A DNA stretch of 51,771 bases from Gammaproteobacteria bacterium (GTDB lineage Bacteria > Pseudomonadota > Gammaproteobacteria > Steroidobacterales > Steroidobacteraceae): the NCBI GenBank assembly GCA_025358615.1, contig JANYIY010000006.1, positions 1 through 51,771 of the forward strand, read 5' to 3'. Positions 41,478 to 51,751 of the stretch are shown piece after piece. Positions within the stretch are counted from its first letter, which is position 1. Each line of letters opens with the position of its first letter. The translations under genes and the position numbers were made by a program. The notes beneath the pieces are model-generated. The model had not been told where the DNA came from, made no database searches, and saw only the letters and a list, made by a program, of their open reading frames with translations.

Positions 41478-42233
41478 ATGGGATTCAGATTAAGGGCATT
41501 GGGATTGCATCTGCTGGCGAGCGCCACCGCCCTCGCCCTCATCCTAGGCACGCTCTACCTGGGATGGTATCACTGGCCGGGGTGGTACCTGACCGACGTG
41601 ACTCAGGTAGTTATGGTGATGGTGGGCGTCGACGTCGTCGTCGGGCCGCTGTTGACCTTCATCATTGCTCGCGCCACCAAACCGCGGCGCGAACTCGTGC
41701 GCGATATCGCAATCATCGTTTCGGTGCAACTCATAGCCCTGATCTACGGCAGCGCCTCCTTGTGGAACGGACGACCCCTGTATTACGCGTTTTCCGAAAC
41801 CGTGCTGCAGCTGGTGCAGGCGTATGACATCGACGCCGCTCAGGCGCAGGCCGGCCGCCGACAAAATCCGGATTTGGCGCCCCATTGGTACAGTCTGCCG
41901 CGCTGGATCTGGGCGCCGTTGCCGAAGGATCCGCAGGCTCGGCAAGAAATAGTCGCAGCGGCAATTGGTGGCGGCGACGACGTGATCTCCATGCCGCAAT
42001 TCTTCAAGCCTTGGGTTGAAGGCTTGCCGGAACTTCATTCGCACCTAAAGAAGGTCGACGATGTCGCGTACTTCGGCCGCAGCGATAAGCAGCGACTCAA
42101 GGAGCGTCTGCGCGCCGCGGGCTACGCCACCGATCAAGCGAATTCGATCACATTGATCGGTCGAGGCCACCCTCTGCTCGCGGTATTCGACTCAGGCAGC
42201 GTGAAGATTGTTGGCATCTTCAAGGCCCGTTAG
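41478..42233 (+). CDS. TfpX/TfpZ-family type IV pilin accessory protein
   Basis: A 251-residue membrane protein. TM helices near 9-30, 42-62 and 75-95 and the motif MVGVDVVVGPLLTFIIARAT, followed by KPRRELVRDIAIIVSVQLIA and LYGS/IYGSASLWNGRPLYYAF, match TfpX/TfpZ proteins that sit beside pilin genes and assist type IV pilin assembly. The soluble part (about 105-251) faces the periplasm and has no known motif. No pilin gene is adjacent here, which is unusual. The ATG at 41478 is used; a GTG at 41469 overlaps the preceding stop and is also possible. Confidence 0.75.
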   Translation: MGFRLRALGLHLLASATALALILGTLYLGWYHWPGWYLTDVTQVVMVMVGVDVVVGPLLTFIIARATKPRRELVRDIAIIVSVQLIALIYGSASLWNGRPLYYAFSETVLQLVQAYDIDAAQAQAGRRQNPDLAPHWYSLPRWIWAPLPKDPQARQEIVAAAIGGGDDVISMPQFFKPWVEGLPELHSHLKKVDDVAYFGRSDKQRLKERLRAAGYATDQANSITLIGRGHPLLAVFDSGSVKIVGIFKAR

Positions 42234-42245
42234 CGCATCGCGCCT

Positions 42246-44000
42246 TCAGTAGCGCCAACTCGTGACATCCGCGCCGGCCGGCGCCGCGGCCGAAATGCGC
42301 TCGAGGATCACGGGAAGATACTGAAAGTTATAGTGCAGGCGGGAATAGGCGTTGGCCAGCTTTGGATCGCCGTTCCAGCAATGCTCGGCCCGATCGCCGT
42401 AAGCGACCGAACCTTGGTACTTCGGCTGCAATGCCTCCAGCCGCTCTTGGCCGAAATATACTGAATCGGTCAGGTAGTAGTTGTCGCCGTTTCCCACATA
42501 GATATGAATCTTGCCCTGGAGCTTGGGCGCGAGCGAAGCCCAGTCGCGCGAGATGATGTAGGACAGGTCGAAGTGTTCGCGCCAATAGGTTGCGACGGAC
42601 TTGTCGATGTCGCCGGTGACCTTATCGAATATCGGCTTCGGATACCCGTCGCTTCCCACCGGGCCGAACACGGCCTGCCAGATATCGTACTGCCCGCCCG
42701 AGCGGCTGTGATCGCCTTGGGCCAATTCCATGTAATTGGCGTCGCGCTGGGTCGCGAACACCTCTCCCAGGTAATTGCGAAATGCGGGACGCTCCACCGA
42801 TGAGGCTTCGCCTTGCAGCGAATACGCGTTGCCGTCCTGGTACAGGTTGATGAGCGTGTAGGCGCGGAAATCGATCGGATCCGGACACGCGGCAAACGCG
42901 CCGTTGTACATGTCGGGGTAGAACACCTGAGTGGCCAGAGCCTCCCATCCGCCGGTCGATCCACCATAGGTGAAGCGCGCCCAGCCCGCGCCGATGCCGC
43001 GAAAGCGGCGCTCGATTTCCGGGATCAGCTCGTGGTTGATCGCATCACCGTAGGGTCCGAGATTCGCGGAGTTCACCGCATAGCTATCGTCGTAGAACGG
43101 ATTTGCGTGCTCTATTTCGACCACCAGAAAGCGCGGCAAGTCCGCGGATATCCATTTCTGGTAGGACGCATAGGCTTCTTCCTGCTCAACGCGGTTGTAT
43201 CCCGCAAGCTGGAAACGCGCCGAATACTCGGATTTCAGATCAGGATCGGGAGGCACGGTGCGGAATTCTGAAATATCATCCGGATAGTGCCCGTGAAAAA
43301 CCATCAGCGGATAATGCGCTTGCGGATGTGCATCGAAGCCCTTGGGCAACAGGACATGCGCGCCCAAGTACACGTCTCGGCCCCAGAATTTCGACAACAG
43401 CTCGCTGCGAATGCGGATATGTCGGACGAACTCGGTATCCGCCTTGCGTGGTATAGCCGCGATCTTCTGATCCAGGAGCAGCACGGTCCTGTGCGGATGC
43501 GCCGGGTCAATATGCAGGCGAATGGGGGTCGAATAGAGGTTGCCGGGCTTACGCGCCCATTGCTGACCCTCACCTTGATCGGGCGGTAGTTTCAGTGTGC
43601 GCCCATCGGGCATGTGGAAGGTTTCATAGCGATTCAGTACGGCCTGAACCAGGTAGTCGCCGGCCGGCACGGCGGACAGGTGGCGTGCCGGCCAGCCAAA
43701 TGCGCGGTCATCGAGAACCACGGCCTGTCCGCCGGCCAGAGCGTCGACGTTGAAGCCGAAGATATAGGGACTCGCCAGCGGTTCATTCGGTTCCACATGC
43801 GTGCGCGGCTCACGGGACAAATCCTTGCTCAGCAGCAGAATCACCCGGCCATCGAGCGGCGCGCCGCTGAGTGCGGCCGGAAAACTCACCGAAAAAGTGT
43901 TGCCTTCATGGGCAAGCGGTGCGGCGCCGACCGGAATCGGTGCCGCAATTATGCAAGCCGCAGTTGCTGCTTTTGCGATCCATGTCCCCATTTTTTTCAC
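42246..44000 (-). CDS. secreted esterase-like alpha/beta-hydrolase
   Basis: About 584 residues with a signal peptide (VKKMGTWIAKAATAACIIAA, cleavage near VGA). An N-terminal beta-rich region (about 25-210) is followed by an esterase-D-like alpha/beta-hydrolase domain (LLPKGFDAHPQAHYPLMVFH). The nucleophile motif is YGGSTGGWEAL and a late histidine lies in DRAEHCWNGD. I choose the GTG at 44000 because GGAG lies 6 bases upstream and it gives a good signal n-region; an in-frame ATG at 43991 is the alternative. Substrate unknown. The stop lies 12 bases from that of the TfpX/TfpZ-like gene. Confidence 0.78.
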   Translation of the reverse strand: MKKMGTWIAKAATAACIIAAPIPVGAAPLAHEGNTFSVSFPAALSGAPLDGRVILLLSKDLSREPRTHVEPNEPLASPYIFGFNVDALAGGQAVVLDDRAFGWPARHLSAVPAGDYLVQAVLNRYETFHMPDGRTLKLPPDQGEGQQWARKPGNLYSTPIRLHIDPAHPHRTVLLLDQKIAAIPRKADTEFVRHIRIRSELLSKFWGRDVYLGAHVLLPKGFDAHPQAHYPLMVFHGHYPDDISEFRTVPPDPDLKSEYSARFQLAGYNRVEQEEAYASYQKWISADLPRFLVVEIEHANPFYDDSYAVNSANLGPYGDAINHELIPEIERRFRGIGAGWARFTYGGSTGGWEALATQVFYPDMYNGAFAACPDPIDFRAYTLINLYQDGNAYSLQGEASSVERPAFRNYLGEVFATQRDANYMELAQGDHSRSGGQYDIWQAVFGPVGSDGYPKPIFDKVTGDIDKSVATYWREHFDLSYIISRDWASLAPKLQGKIHIYVGNGDNYYLTDSVYFGQERLEALQPKYQGSVAYGDRAEHCWNGDPKLANAYSRLHYNFQYLPVILERISAAAPAGADVTSWRY

Positions 44001-44126
44001 TTTATTCTCCGCGAGGTCGGCCAAAACATTGCGCAAACTGACTGAACCACCTTGATCGGTCAAGCTATTTGAGAAAGCCGCCGCTCAGCGCCTCAAGAGT
44101 CCGAGGCGCAGACCGATAAATGCACT

Positions 44127-47100
44127 ATGACAAATTCGGTCCTCCTGCGGGTCCGGCACCCCCTGCTATCCGCGATCGCGGGCGGCCTCATCGCGTGGGG
44201 AACTGCCATTGCCGGGATTGCCGTAGTCGATGTCATCGTCAGCCGGATTCTATTGGAGGACGTAAGAACCTACCTCGCGCGCACCGCAGCCGGTACGGCA
44301 GCGCTTATCGACGGCGACGAACTGCGGAAGTTCAACAGCGCTGACCAGGACGGTTCAGCCGAGTACAACCGGGCAGCGCGCCCTCTTCGCGTGCTGCTCG
44401 ATACGAATCCGGACATCCGCTTCGCCTACGTCGGCGTCATGCAAAGTGACGTCATGCATTTCGTACTGGACGGTACTCGGCAAGGGACCTTCGATGACGC
44501 CGGCCGACCGAACCATTCACCGCCCATGGAAGTGGACGAGCCCAGTCCGGGGGAACGGGAAGTTTCCAGAACTCACCTGCTGACCGTGGAGAAACAACCC
44601 AGTGCCACCGCCTGGGGCATGGGCATCCGGGCGCACGCTCCGGTGTTCGCGCGCAACGGGGAAATGGCGGGTTACGTCGGCATCACGGTGCGGGCGGACC
44701 GCTATCGGCAGTTGCTGCGCCGGGTGGATATGTCCGCTCTGCTCGGCGTCTTGATTGCCGGTGCGATCGCCTTTCTCAATGGGGTCGCCATCTGGCGGGC
44801 CCAGGTCGCGCGCCAGCGGGCCATAGCTGCTCAAGCGCACACGGAAGATCAGTTGAAACGCGCACAGCAGTTCGCCAATCTGGGTACCTGGTACGCGAAC
44901 CTCGCGACCCATACCGGATCCATGTCGAGTGAACTACGGCAACTGCTCGGCAATCCACAGGATAGCGACCGACCGCTCATCGCCTATCTCGCCGTCACTC
45001 ACCCGGAAGACCGACCGGTGGTCGAGACGATGTTGGCGGAGCTCAGCAGCGGCGGCGGCTCGCGCACGCTCGATCACCGCTTCATGGTCGATCGCGCCAT
45101 CAAGCATGTGCGCGCGGCAGTTGCCGCCCGCTGCGACGCACGCGGTCTGCCGTTGGAAATCCAAGGGATCGTGCTGGACCTTACCGATCTGAAGGCGGCT
45201 GCGCTCGAGACGCTGCGCGCCAAGGAGGTTGCCGAATCCGCCAATCGCGCGAAGAGCGACTTTCTCGCCAATATGAGCCATGAGATTCGCACGCCGATGA
45301 ACGGCGTGCTCGGCATGACCGAACTGCTGCTCGACACAAAGCTCGACCCCTTGCAGCGAGATTACGCCGAGTCCATCCGCGACAGCGGTACTTCACTGCT
45401 CATCGTCATCAACGACATTCTCGACTTTTCGAAGGTGGAAGCCGGCAAGCTCGAACTCGAACTGCTGGACGTGGACTTGCGCGATACCATCGAAGACGTT
45501 GCCCGGCTGCTGTCGATTCAGGTGCATGCGAAGGGGCTGGAGCTGACCGCTCAAATCGACTCCAAGATCCCTGATCTCGTGAGAGGCGACGCCGGACGAT
45601 TCCGCCAAGTTCTGGTAAATCTCACCGGCAATGCCATCAAGTTCACAGGCAAGGGTGAGGTGTCACTCGACGTCAAGGTTCAGGGCAGCGGCGAGAGTGG
45701 CACCACGGTGCGTTGCGAAGTTCGCGACACCGGCATCGGCATCCCGGCCGACCGCCTGCAGTCTCTGTTTGCGCCCTTTACGCAAGTAGATACCTCAACA
45801 ACCCGTCGCTTTGGCGGCACTGGTCTGGGCCTGTCCATCGTGCGCCGACTGGTCGAATTGATGGGCGGGGAAACCGGTGTCGACAGCATCGAGGGCGTGG
45901 GCTCCTGCTTCTGGTTCACGGCGCATTTCGAACCCGCCACCGGCAGCCGGCAACCCGCGCATCGCGCACCCGCCTCTCTCAAGGGACAGCGCGTGCTGGT
46001 AGTGGACGACAATGCCACCAATCGAAAGGTGCTGATGGGACAGCTGCTTTTCTGCGGGGTCGAGCCTGTGTCGGCGAGTTCGGCCGACGAGGCGTTGGCG
46101 CTCATGCGCCAGTCCGGTGCCGCGGGCCGCGCCTTCGACGTGGCGTTGCTGGATCACCTGATGCCCGACTGCGACGGCGCCGAACTGGGACGGATCATCA
46201 TCCAAGATGACACTCTGAAAAGCACGCGGTTGATTCTGTTGACCTCCTCCGGCCAACGTGGCGAAGGCCAGATGTTTGCCGACATAGGCTTTGCGGCCTA
46301 CCTGCTGAAGCCCGTCACTCAACGCGACCTGACCGAATGTTTGGTGCTGGCGCTCGCCAACACGGCCCACTCCTGGCATCTGCAAAGCCAGCCCATGATC
46401 ACGCGTCACGCGCTGCGTGCGCAGCGGGCCCAGGTCCGCCATCGGATTTTGCTGGCCGAAGACAATCTCGTAAATCAGAAAGTAGCTTTGAGATTGCTCG
46501 AAAAACTCGATTATCGCGTCGATGTCGTGGCGGATGGTCTGGCCGCCGTCGCCGCGTGGCAAACCGGAAAGTTCGATCTCATCATCATGGATTGCCAGAT
46601 GCCGCAAATGGATGGCTACGAGGCGACGCGGGAGATCCGCAGGCTGGAGGGGGGACGGCGCCGCATCCCCATCGTCGCCCTGACTGCGCATGCCATGAAG
46701 GGGGATGAGGATAAGTGCCGCGCTGCCGGCATGGATGACTACCTGCCCAAGCCCATCGACCGGATTAAATTAGAGATCTACTTGGAACGACTGTTCGACG
46801 ACTTAGGATCGGCGGCACGGACGCCCGTCATTGAAAACGCTACGACCGCGGCCGGCGTGACGCTGCCCGCGCAGCCGGCGCATCATCCCGTGGACTGGGA
46901 GGCGCTGCTCCAGTCGCTCGACGGCGATGAGGTGTTCGCACGCGACTTGGCCGATGCGTTCATTGGTATCGGAGATCGCGAGCTTGCGGCGATAGCAGCG
47001 GCCCTTTGCACGGGCGACGCCAATGCTCTGCGCGAGTCAGCACATGCACTCAAAGGCGCCAGTGCCAATTTGCGTGCCGCGGCGGCGGCCGCGGCGGCAG

Positions 47101-47216
47101 CGCAGCTCGAGTCGGCCGCGGGCTCGGGCAAGAGCGCCCAGATTCCCGAGCTGGCCAAGGCCGTAATAACGGAAGTTCGTAGGATGACGGCGTACTTGCG
47201 CTCGAAAGCAGGCTAA
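44127..47216 (+). CDS. BarA-like hybrid sensor histidine kinase (HisKA-HATPase-REC-REC-HPt)
   Basis: A 1029-residue membrane phosphorelay protein. TM1 (about 17-38), a periplasmic sensor region (about 40-200) and TM2 (about 203-222). Then a PAS-like domain (about 240-355), HisKA ([21 protein letters not shown]385), HATPase ([22 protein letters not shown]), receiver 1 (VLVVDDN, phospho-Asp D676 in [11 protein letters not shown]), receiver 2 (LLAEDN, D822 in [11 protein letters not shown]) and a C-terminal HPt domain ([13 protein letters not shown]973). All phosphate-carrying residues are present. It resembles BarA/TorS-type hybrids; the cognate response regulator (for example UvrY/GacA) is not in the window. 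The first 126 bases upstream are shared with the divergent esterase gene. Confidence 0.92.
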   Translation: MTNSVLLRVRHPLLSAIAGGLIAWGTAIAGIAVVDVIVSRILLEDVRTYLARTAAGTAALIDGDELRKFNSADQDGSAEYNRAARPLRVLLDTNPDIRFAYVGVMQSDVMHFVLDGTRQGTFDDAGRPNHSPPMEVDEPSPGEREVSRTHLLTVEKQPSATAWGMGIRAHAPVFARNGEMAGYVGITVRADRYRQLLRRVDMSALLGVLIAGAIAFLNGVAIWRAQVARQRAIAAQAHTEDQLKRAQQFANLGTWYANLATHTGSMSSELRQLLGNPQDSDRPLIAYLAVTHPEDRPVVETMLAELSSGGGSRTLDHRFMVDRAIKHVRAAVAARCDARGLPLEIQGIVLDLTDLKAAALETLRAKEVAESANRAKSDFLANMSHEIRTPMNGVLGMTELLLDTKLDPLQRDYAESIRDSGTSLLIVINDILDFSKVEAGKLELELLDVDLRDTIEDVARLLSIQVHAKGLELTAQIDSKIPDLVRGDAGRFRQVLVNLTGNAIKFTGKGEVSLDVKVQGSGESGTTVRCEVRDTGIGIPADRLQSLFAPFTQVDTSTTRRFGGTGLGLSIVRRLVELMGGETGVDSIEGVGSCFWFTAHFEPATGSRQPAHRAPASLKGQRVLVVDDNATNRKVLMGQLLFCGVEPVSASSADEALALMRQSGAAGRAFDVALLDHLMPDCDGAELGRIIIQDDTLKSTRLILLTSSGQRGEGQMFADIGFAAYLLKPVTQRDLTECLVLALANTAHSWHLQSQPMITRHALRAQRAQVRHRILLAEDNLVNQKVALRLLEKLDYRVDVVADGLAAVAAWQTGKFDLIIMDCQMPQMDGYEATREIRRLEGGRRRIPIVALTAHAMKGDEDKCRAAGMDDYLPKPIDRIKLEIYLERLFDDLGSAARTPVIENATTAAGVTLPAQPAHHPVDWEALLQSLDGDEVFARDLADAFIGIGDRELAAIAAALCTGDANALRESAHALKGASANLRAAAAAAAAAQLESAAGSGKSAQIPELAKAVITEVRRMTAYLRSKAG

Positions 47217-47305
47217 AACTGCTACGCCCGCGGCAGCTTCCCGAATTTATTCGGAATGATAATGTATCGCAAGGCCGCGTTAACAAAGACTACCTAGGCA
47301 AATTC

Positions 47306-49117
47306 ATGGCAATTCAAAAAATCGCTCCATCGATCACACTCATGGTTCTCTCGGCGGGCTTGTCGGCGACTCTGCTCGCGAGCGGCGCCATCGATGCGCC
47401 CGCCTTCGCCGCCGGCACGGCGACTGCGCCGCGCACCGCCTCGGCAGATACGGAAGTGAAAGCGCTGTATGAAGCCGAATGGGCCTGGCGGGTGAAAGAG
47501 TTCGGCGATCCGGACGACGATATGACCGCCCGCGCCGGCTACCTTCCGCACGTCGACGCTGCGACCCAGCGCCGGCGGCTCGACTACTGGAGCAGCAAGC
47601 TCGCCGCAGTGAATGCCATTCCTGAGAAGCAGATCTCAGCGGAAAAGATCAACGCCGCCGTATTTCGAACCGTGCTCGAGGCATTCGTCGCCCAACAAAA
47701 ATTCCACGATTACGAGGCGCCGTTTACCAGCGCCGGATCGTTCTGGGCGTCGCTCGCACCGCGCGGCGGCTTGGACGACGTAGCGGCATATCGCGCCTAC
47801 ATTGGCCGCATGCGCGACATCCCGCGCTATTTCGACGAGCAGACCGCCAATATGCGCGCCGGACTGAAACGCGGCTTCACGCCGCCGCAGGTGTCGATCG
47901 AGGGACGCGAAAGCTCCATCGCGCCGTTCGCCGTGGCTGACGCAGAGAACAATCCCTTCTTCACTCCTTTTCGAGAGATGCCGCCGGGAATTTCTGCCGA
48001 CGATCGCGCGGCGTTGCGCACGGAAGCGCGGATCGCCATCGCCAAGTCGGTAGCGCCGGCCTATGCAAAGCTGCTGCCGTTCGTGCGCGATCAATACATT
48101 CCCCACGCGCGGACCACCTTGGCGGCGGACGACCTTCCGGATGGACGAGCCTATTACGAGGCCAAGATACGCGAATTTACAACGCTCGACCTGGCACCCG
48201 AGCAGATTCATGCCATTGGCGTGACCGAGGTGGCGCGAATCGACATCGACATGCACGAGACCATGAAAAAATCCGGATGGAAGGGTGACTTCCCGGCGTT
48301 TCTGACCTTTCTGAAAACCGATCCGCAGTTCTACGCCAAGACGCCCTACGAGTTGATCGCACGCTCGACCTACATCGCCAACAAGATCAACGGACAGCTC
48401 AAGTACACGCTCGGTCTGTTGCCGCGCTATCGCTTTACCATTCGGCCGACGCCGGCAGCCGTGGCGCCCTTCGGCACCGGCGGCAATGGCGGTCTCGAGA
48501 GCTGCGTCATGAACACCTACAACCTGCCGGCAAGGCCCTTGTATACGCTGCCGGCGCTGGTGCTGCACGAGTGCAGCCCCGGCCACAGCCTGCAGGCGGC
48601 ACTCGCCCTCGAAGGACCGAATCGGCCGGACCTGCGCAAGAACACCTATTTCTCTGGCTACGGCGAAGGCTGGGGCTTGTACAGCGAGTGGCTCGGTATC
48701 GGCATGGGGATTTACGAAACCCCGTACGAGGAATTCGGGCGCGAGACCTACGAGATGTGGCGCGCAGCGCGCCTGGTCGTCGACACCGGCATTCATCGCA
48801 TGGGATGGACGCGGCAGCAGGCCATCGATTTCCTATCGAGTCATACCGCGTTGTCCAATCACGAGGTGACCACCGAGGTCGACCGCTATATCAGCTGGCC
48901 GGGCCAAGCGCTGGCCTACAAACTCGGCGAAATGGCCATCCGCCGCAAACGCGCCAAAGCCGAGACCAAGCTCGGCGGAAAATTCGACCAGCGCTGGTTC
49001 AACGACACCATCTTGGGGCTGGGCGCCGTGCCGCTTCCGGTGCTCGAGCAGCAACTTGACGACTGGATTGCTGGTGGCGGCAAAAACCCGAACGCCGAAG
49101 TCTCTCCCCGGCCCTAA
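47306..49117 (+). CDS. exported DUF885-family protein (putative metallopeptidase-like)
   Basis: A 603-residue protein with an N-terminal signal peptide (residues about 1-36, ending PAFAAG). DUF885 landmarks: ALYEAEWAWRVKEFGD, FWASLAPRGGLDDVAAYRAY, YTLPALVLHECSPGHSLQAA and YFSGYGEGWGLYSEWLGIGM. HECSPGH resembles a zinc-binding HExxxH-like motif, with a downstream glutamate (GEGWGLYSE), so a metallopeptidase-like fold is plausible but no activity is established. It is probably periplasmic. It follows the hybrid kinase by 89 bases on the same strand. No partner gene is evident. Confidence 0.88.
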   Translation: MAIQKIAPSITLMVLSAGLSATLLASGAIDAPAFAAGTATAPRTASADTEVKALYEAEWAWRVKEFGDPDDDMTARAGYLPHVDAATQRRRLDYWSSKLAAVNAIPEKQISAEKINAAVFRTVLEAFVAQQKFHDYEAPFTSAGSFWASLAPRGGLDDVAAYRAYIGRMRDIPRYFDEQTANMRAGLKRGFTPPQVSIEGRESSIAPFAVADAENNPFFTPFREMPPGISADDRAALRTEARIAIAKSVAPAYAKLLPFVRDQYIPHARTTLAADDLPDGRAYYEAKIREFTTLDLAPEQIHAIGVTEVARIDIDMHETMKKSGWKGDFPAFLTFLKTDPQFYAKTPYELIARSTYIANKINGQLKYTLGLLPRYRFTIRPTPAAVAPFGTGGNGGLESCVMNTYNLPARPLYTLPALVLHECSPGHSLQAALALEGPNRPDLRKNTYFSGYGEGWGLYSEWLGIGMGIYETPYEEFGRETYEMWRAARLVVDTGIHRMGWTRQQAIDFLSSHTALSNHEVTTEVDRYISWPGQALAYKLGEMAIRRKRAKAETKLGGKFDQRWFNDTILGLGAVPLPVLEQQLDDWIAGGGKNPNAEVSPRP

Positions 49118-49128
49118 GACTCACTGGC

Positions 49129-49150
49129 TTGTCGCGTCGATCGACGACAA
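49129..49150. terminator. inverted repeat between convergent genes
   Basis: TTGT-CG-CGTCGATCGACG-ACAA: a perfect 12-base palindrome (49135-49146) with TTGT/ACAA flanks and a two-base bulge, in the short gap between the DUF885 gene and the convergent TM protein. It may be a bidirectional terminator, but there is no T-run. Confidence 0.3.
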
Positions 49151-49200
49151 CGGCCACACGGATTGCGGCCATGCCAAGTGAGCCCGTCCGCAGTGGTGGT

Positions 49201-49845
49201 TCACGGAGTTGGCACAAAGCTCTGCGGCCTATCCGGTTCGCGCATGTCATCGAATAGCCTGCCATTCGCATCCGGCCCCTTGCCAACGGCGCACCCGAAA
49301 AACCCCAGGCCTATGATGCATCTCTTCCCTAGGCGAACGTAAGGCAAGCCACCCGCAATCCCAAATGTCCTCGGTACCGGCACCCACGCGTCGGATTTCT
49401 TATACTTGCGGCACTCGGGCAGGAATTCGCCGCGCAGAGCGGCTTCGTTGCACTGGTGCTTTAGCTCCTTGAATATCGACTTGGCCTGCGACTTCGCAAC
49501 CTGTTCCGCTACTTCACGCCAATCCACAGGTGGTTCAACCGTCAGCGCGTCCGGCGAAGCAGCGGCGCCGGCATCGTAAGGTGCATTAACACCAACCGAG
49601 ATTTCCGCTCCAGGACTCTTTGGGCTATTTGTCCTGGGCCTCGCCGCTTGCGAGGCGTCGAACGTCCTTGCGGTTGGGTTCGCTGATGAGGACAGGTCCA
49701 AGAGCAGAATGGGCGAAGTATCATGCTCGAGTCGAAGTGTGGGCGAAAAATCGAGCCGCAATAGCAGCATCACGAACAATACATGCCCGAGCGCGACCGC
49801 AGCGAAAGGGGTATATCGCCTAGGCGTCGCTGCATCCCAATCCAT
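49201..49845 (-). CDS. hypothetical membrane-anchored protein (214 aa)
   Basis: Unknown function. It has an N-terminal TM helix (YTPFAAVALGHVLFVMLLLRL, about residues 10-31) and then a proline/serine-rich linker, a layout that recalls TonB-like or energiser proteins although no TonB motif is present. The C-terminal part has a helix VDWREVAEQVAKSQAKSIFK, four cysteines (HQCNE, LPECRK, KRCIIG, FFGCAV) and KGPDANGRLFDDMREPDRPQ. The ATG at 49845 is well supported by GGAGGTG 7 bases upstream; a GTG at 49854 is an in-frame alternative. Probably a periplasmic domain. Confidence 0.65.
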   Translation of the reverse strand: MDWDAATPRRYTPFAAVALGHVLFVMLLLRLDFSPTLRLEHDTSPILLLDLSSSANPTARTFDASQAARPRTNSPKSPGAEISVGVNAPYDAGAAASPDALTVEPPVDWREVAEQVAKSQAKSIFKELKHQCNEAALRGEFLPECRKYKKSDAWVPVPRTFGIAGGLPYVRLGKRCIIGLGFFGCAVGKGPDANGRLFDDMREPDRPQSFVPTP

Positions 49846-50254
49846 TTGAAGCACCTCCGTTGCGTCGCTTCGTCAAGGGACAGCTTTATTGAGTACGAGT
49901 TCACGCCATAATGGGAGCGGCTCGGAACGATGATGGCTGCCCCCCCATTCTGCTCCAGGCCGCCTGAAATGCGGCAAATATCGTTATTACAACGAGACTT
50001 GCAACGGCACGCACCACTCGCCAACGCGTCGCGCGAGAATGTATTGATCGAGATCGCCGGGATGCGCCGGCTTAGCCTTCGCGAAGCCCTAGTGCGCTTC
50101 GTATGCCCGCAGACGCGAACGCTTCCTATTCCCGCGCTACCACTCACAACTAACCGAAAACAGCAAAATTCGCAGGCACTTTGCATTGCAAAGTTAATCC
50201 TACTACATTGCTCACAAATGTTGGGGATCCCATGCGCGTAGAAAAGCCGAGCAT
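49846..50254. other. 409-base stretch without a recognised gene
   Basis: Contains the start region of the minus-strand TM protein and a stretch with lower GC than the rest of the window (notably 50150-50230). Overlapping frames on both strands exist but none resembles a family or has a good start. A 15-base palindrome lies at 50179-50193. I see no RNA gene or complete mobile element. Confidence 0.5.
50179..50193. promoter_or_regulatory. operator-like palindrome CTTTGCA-T-TGCAAAG
   Basis: A perfect 7-base inverted repeat around one base, in an AT-rich gap upstream of the truncated methyltransferase. Its size and symmetry fit a dimeric regulator site. The gene it controlled may be lost. Chance remains possible. 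Confidence 0.3.
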
Positions 50255-50812
50255 TTGCAATCGAAGGCGTCTCTTGTCCTTGGCCTCAATATTGCGCAGT
50301 GGCTGCGCCGTCCTCGCAATAAAATCCTCGCTCAACGCGCGACGACCTCCAAGAGTGCCCTTGTGATCACAGAAGGCGTCCTATCGTATTTTTCCGTTCG
50401 CGACGCCGCAACCCTTACGGACGAGTTGGCCGCTTTCCCCTCGATCCGTTTCTGGATTCAGGATTTCGACTATGCAGGTCATCGCAGGGAGCCGAGGGGG
50501 TGGGTACAAAAACTAAAGGCAGCGCCGTTTCTATTTAAAGTAAAAGACTGGTTCGAGTTCTTTGAAAAATATGGATGGCGATCCTCTCATGTCATTACGA
50601 GCTTCGAGGAGTCGCAACGAATCAACCGGTCCTACCCGCTCGACTTCCCATTCGGTCTAATTCTGCGCGCACTCCCCAAGGCGATCAGCCAAAAAATACT
50701 GCGCTTAAGCGGCGCGGTTTTGATGCAAAACGTTGCACCGCCAGGTAAACCATTTAACCGGCCCGAGAATCGCAATGCCACTTCGCAGTCGTTTACGAGC
50801 CGCCGAGCTTGA
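50255..50812 (+). pseudogene. 5'-truncated SAM-dependent methyltransferase (leucine carboxyl methyltransferase type)
   Basis: The frame from about 50300 to 50812 reads KSALVITEGVLSYFSVRDAA, FPSIRFWIQDFDYAG, WFEFFEKYGWRSSHVITSFE and PFGLILRALPKA. This matches the C-terminal half of LCM/PPM1-type class I methyltransferases. The N-terminal half with the SAM-binding glycine motif (usually ~130 residues) is absent, and the codons before KSALV have no family match. It starts only at a TTG without a ribosome site, so I call it a remnant. GC is lower than in most genes here, hinting at acquisition from outside. It ends 28 bases before cytochrome b561. Confidence 0.72.
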
Positions 50813-50840
50813 TTTTCATTTCACTGAGGGTAATACAATT

Positions 50841-51413
50841 ATGGGCGCAGATCCCCTGGAACCTTCTCATCCGCTGCAACCTGTGGGGCACTATCGTCTC
50901 GGCGCCATCACATTTCATTGGGCCATGTTCGTGCTCGTCGTCATTGTCGGTGTGTTGGGACTTCTGCACGATTCTTGGCCAAAGCAAACTCAAGCATTTT
51001 GGATAAACGTTCACGCGCTGATCGGGAGTTTTTTGTGGCTGGTGCTCCTCGCGCGCTTTGGCTACCGTCTTCGCCATTCCCCTCCTCCCCTGCCGTCGGA
51101 TATCGGTGCCTTCTCTCGCCGCCTTTCAAGCCCAACGCACTTAGCGCTCTATGCATTGATGTTCGTCATCCCGATCATGGGTTTCGTGACCTTCATTTAC
51201 CATGGCCGCATTTTTCACCTCGGCTCCTCTGAACTCAATTTCGGCATCAAAAAAAACCCGGCGATATTTAAGCCCACCGAGGACATTCACGGTTATTTGT
51301 CGTATGCGCTCTTCGCAATCGCGAGTCTGCACGCACTCGCCGCCCTGTGGCATCATTTTGTGTCGCATGATGGTGTGCTGGCGAGAATATGGCCCGCCCG
51401 ACGCCAGTCGTAG
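50841..51413 (+). CDS. cytochrome b561 family membrane protein
   Basis: A 190-residue diheme cytochrome b561 with four TM helices (about 20-42, 52-71, 96-117 and 148-170). Probable heme-ligand histidines lie in AITFHWAMF, INVHALIGSFLW, DIHGYLSYALF and SLHALAALWHHF. YR.GAITFHW near the N-terminus is characteristic of the bacterial YodB/CybB-like group, which passes electrons from the quinone pool to oxidants such as superoxide. The ATG at 50841 follows GAGGG. There is no partner protein (YceI-like) beside it. Confidence 0.9.
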   Translation: MGADPLEPSHPLQPVGHYRLGAITFHWAMFVLVVIVGVLGLLHDSWPKQTQAFWINVHALIGSFLWLVLLARFGYRLRHSPPPLPSDIGAFSRRLSSPTHLALYALMFVIPIMGFVTFIYHGRIFHLGSSELNFGIKKNPAIFKPTEDIHGYLSYALFAIASLHALAALWHHFVSHDGVLARIWPARRQS

Positions 51414-51665
51414 CGCTAAGGGCTTTGCAACCGCCGAAACGACGCCATGGTCATTTTGGTTGCACCCAGTGCGGCGAATGCTGCCGCGACACCAAGGTCC
51501 CGCGTAGCGAAAGCATGAAGTAGCTCAAAGCACTTCCGCCTTTTGATGCGGCCGTCAGGTCACTGATCCCTCGCGTGGCTTCCCATATCCAATAGCGCTG
51601 CTTCCCGTCGCCTCACCGGGGGAGATCTCCCGGTGCCGACGTGCTGGCCCCTGATGGGACCAGAC

Positions 51666-51720
51666 GGCTAAAATAGGCAAGAAAGGGTACATTGGCTAAA
51701 ATGGGCTATTAGGGTATATT
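51666..51720 (+). repeat. tandem imperfect direct repeat overlapping a promoter
   Basis: Two adjoining copies, 51666-51693 (28 bases) and 51694-51720 (27 bases), both beginning GGCTAAAAT and ending AGGGTANATT. They differ mainly in the middle. This is the arrangement of an operator bound cooperatively by an autoregulator. Confidence 0.65.
51692..51720 (+). promoter_or_regulatory. sigma-70 promoter for the gene starting at 51752
   Basis: TTGGCT (-35, 51692-51697), a 17-base spacer and TATATT (-10, 51715-51720). The second repeat copy lies almost exactly across it, so a protein bound there would block RNA polymerase. Confidence 0.6.
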
Positions 51721-51751
51721 AGTCTGCGTATTGCGAGCTCAAGGAGCACCT

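Larger units (their letters stand above)
51414..51751. other. 338-base stretch without a gene
   Basis: Bases 51414-51660 hold no gene I recognise; a hairpin-prone CACCGGGGGAGATCTCCCGG occurs near 51614. The last part carries the tandem repeat and promoter described separately. Confidence 0.5.

Noticed and set aside
49770-50241. Overlapping open frames on both strands (49770-50186 minus, 49930-50241 plus)
   Set aside because: Neither resembles a known protein, starts are poor and the codons look random; left as an intergenic stretch.
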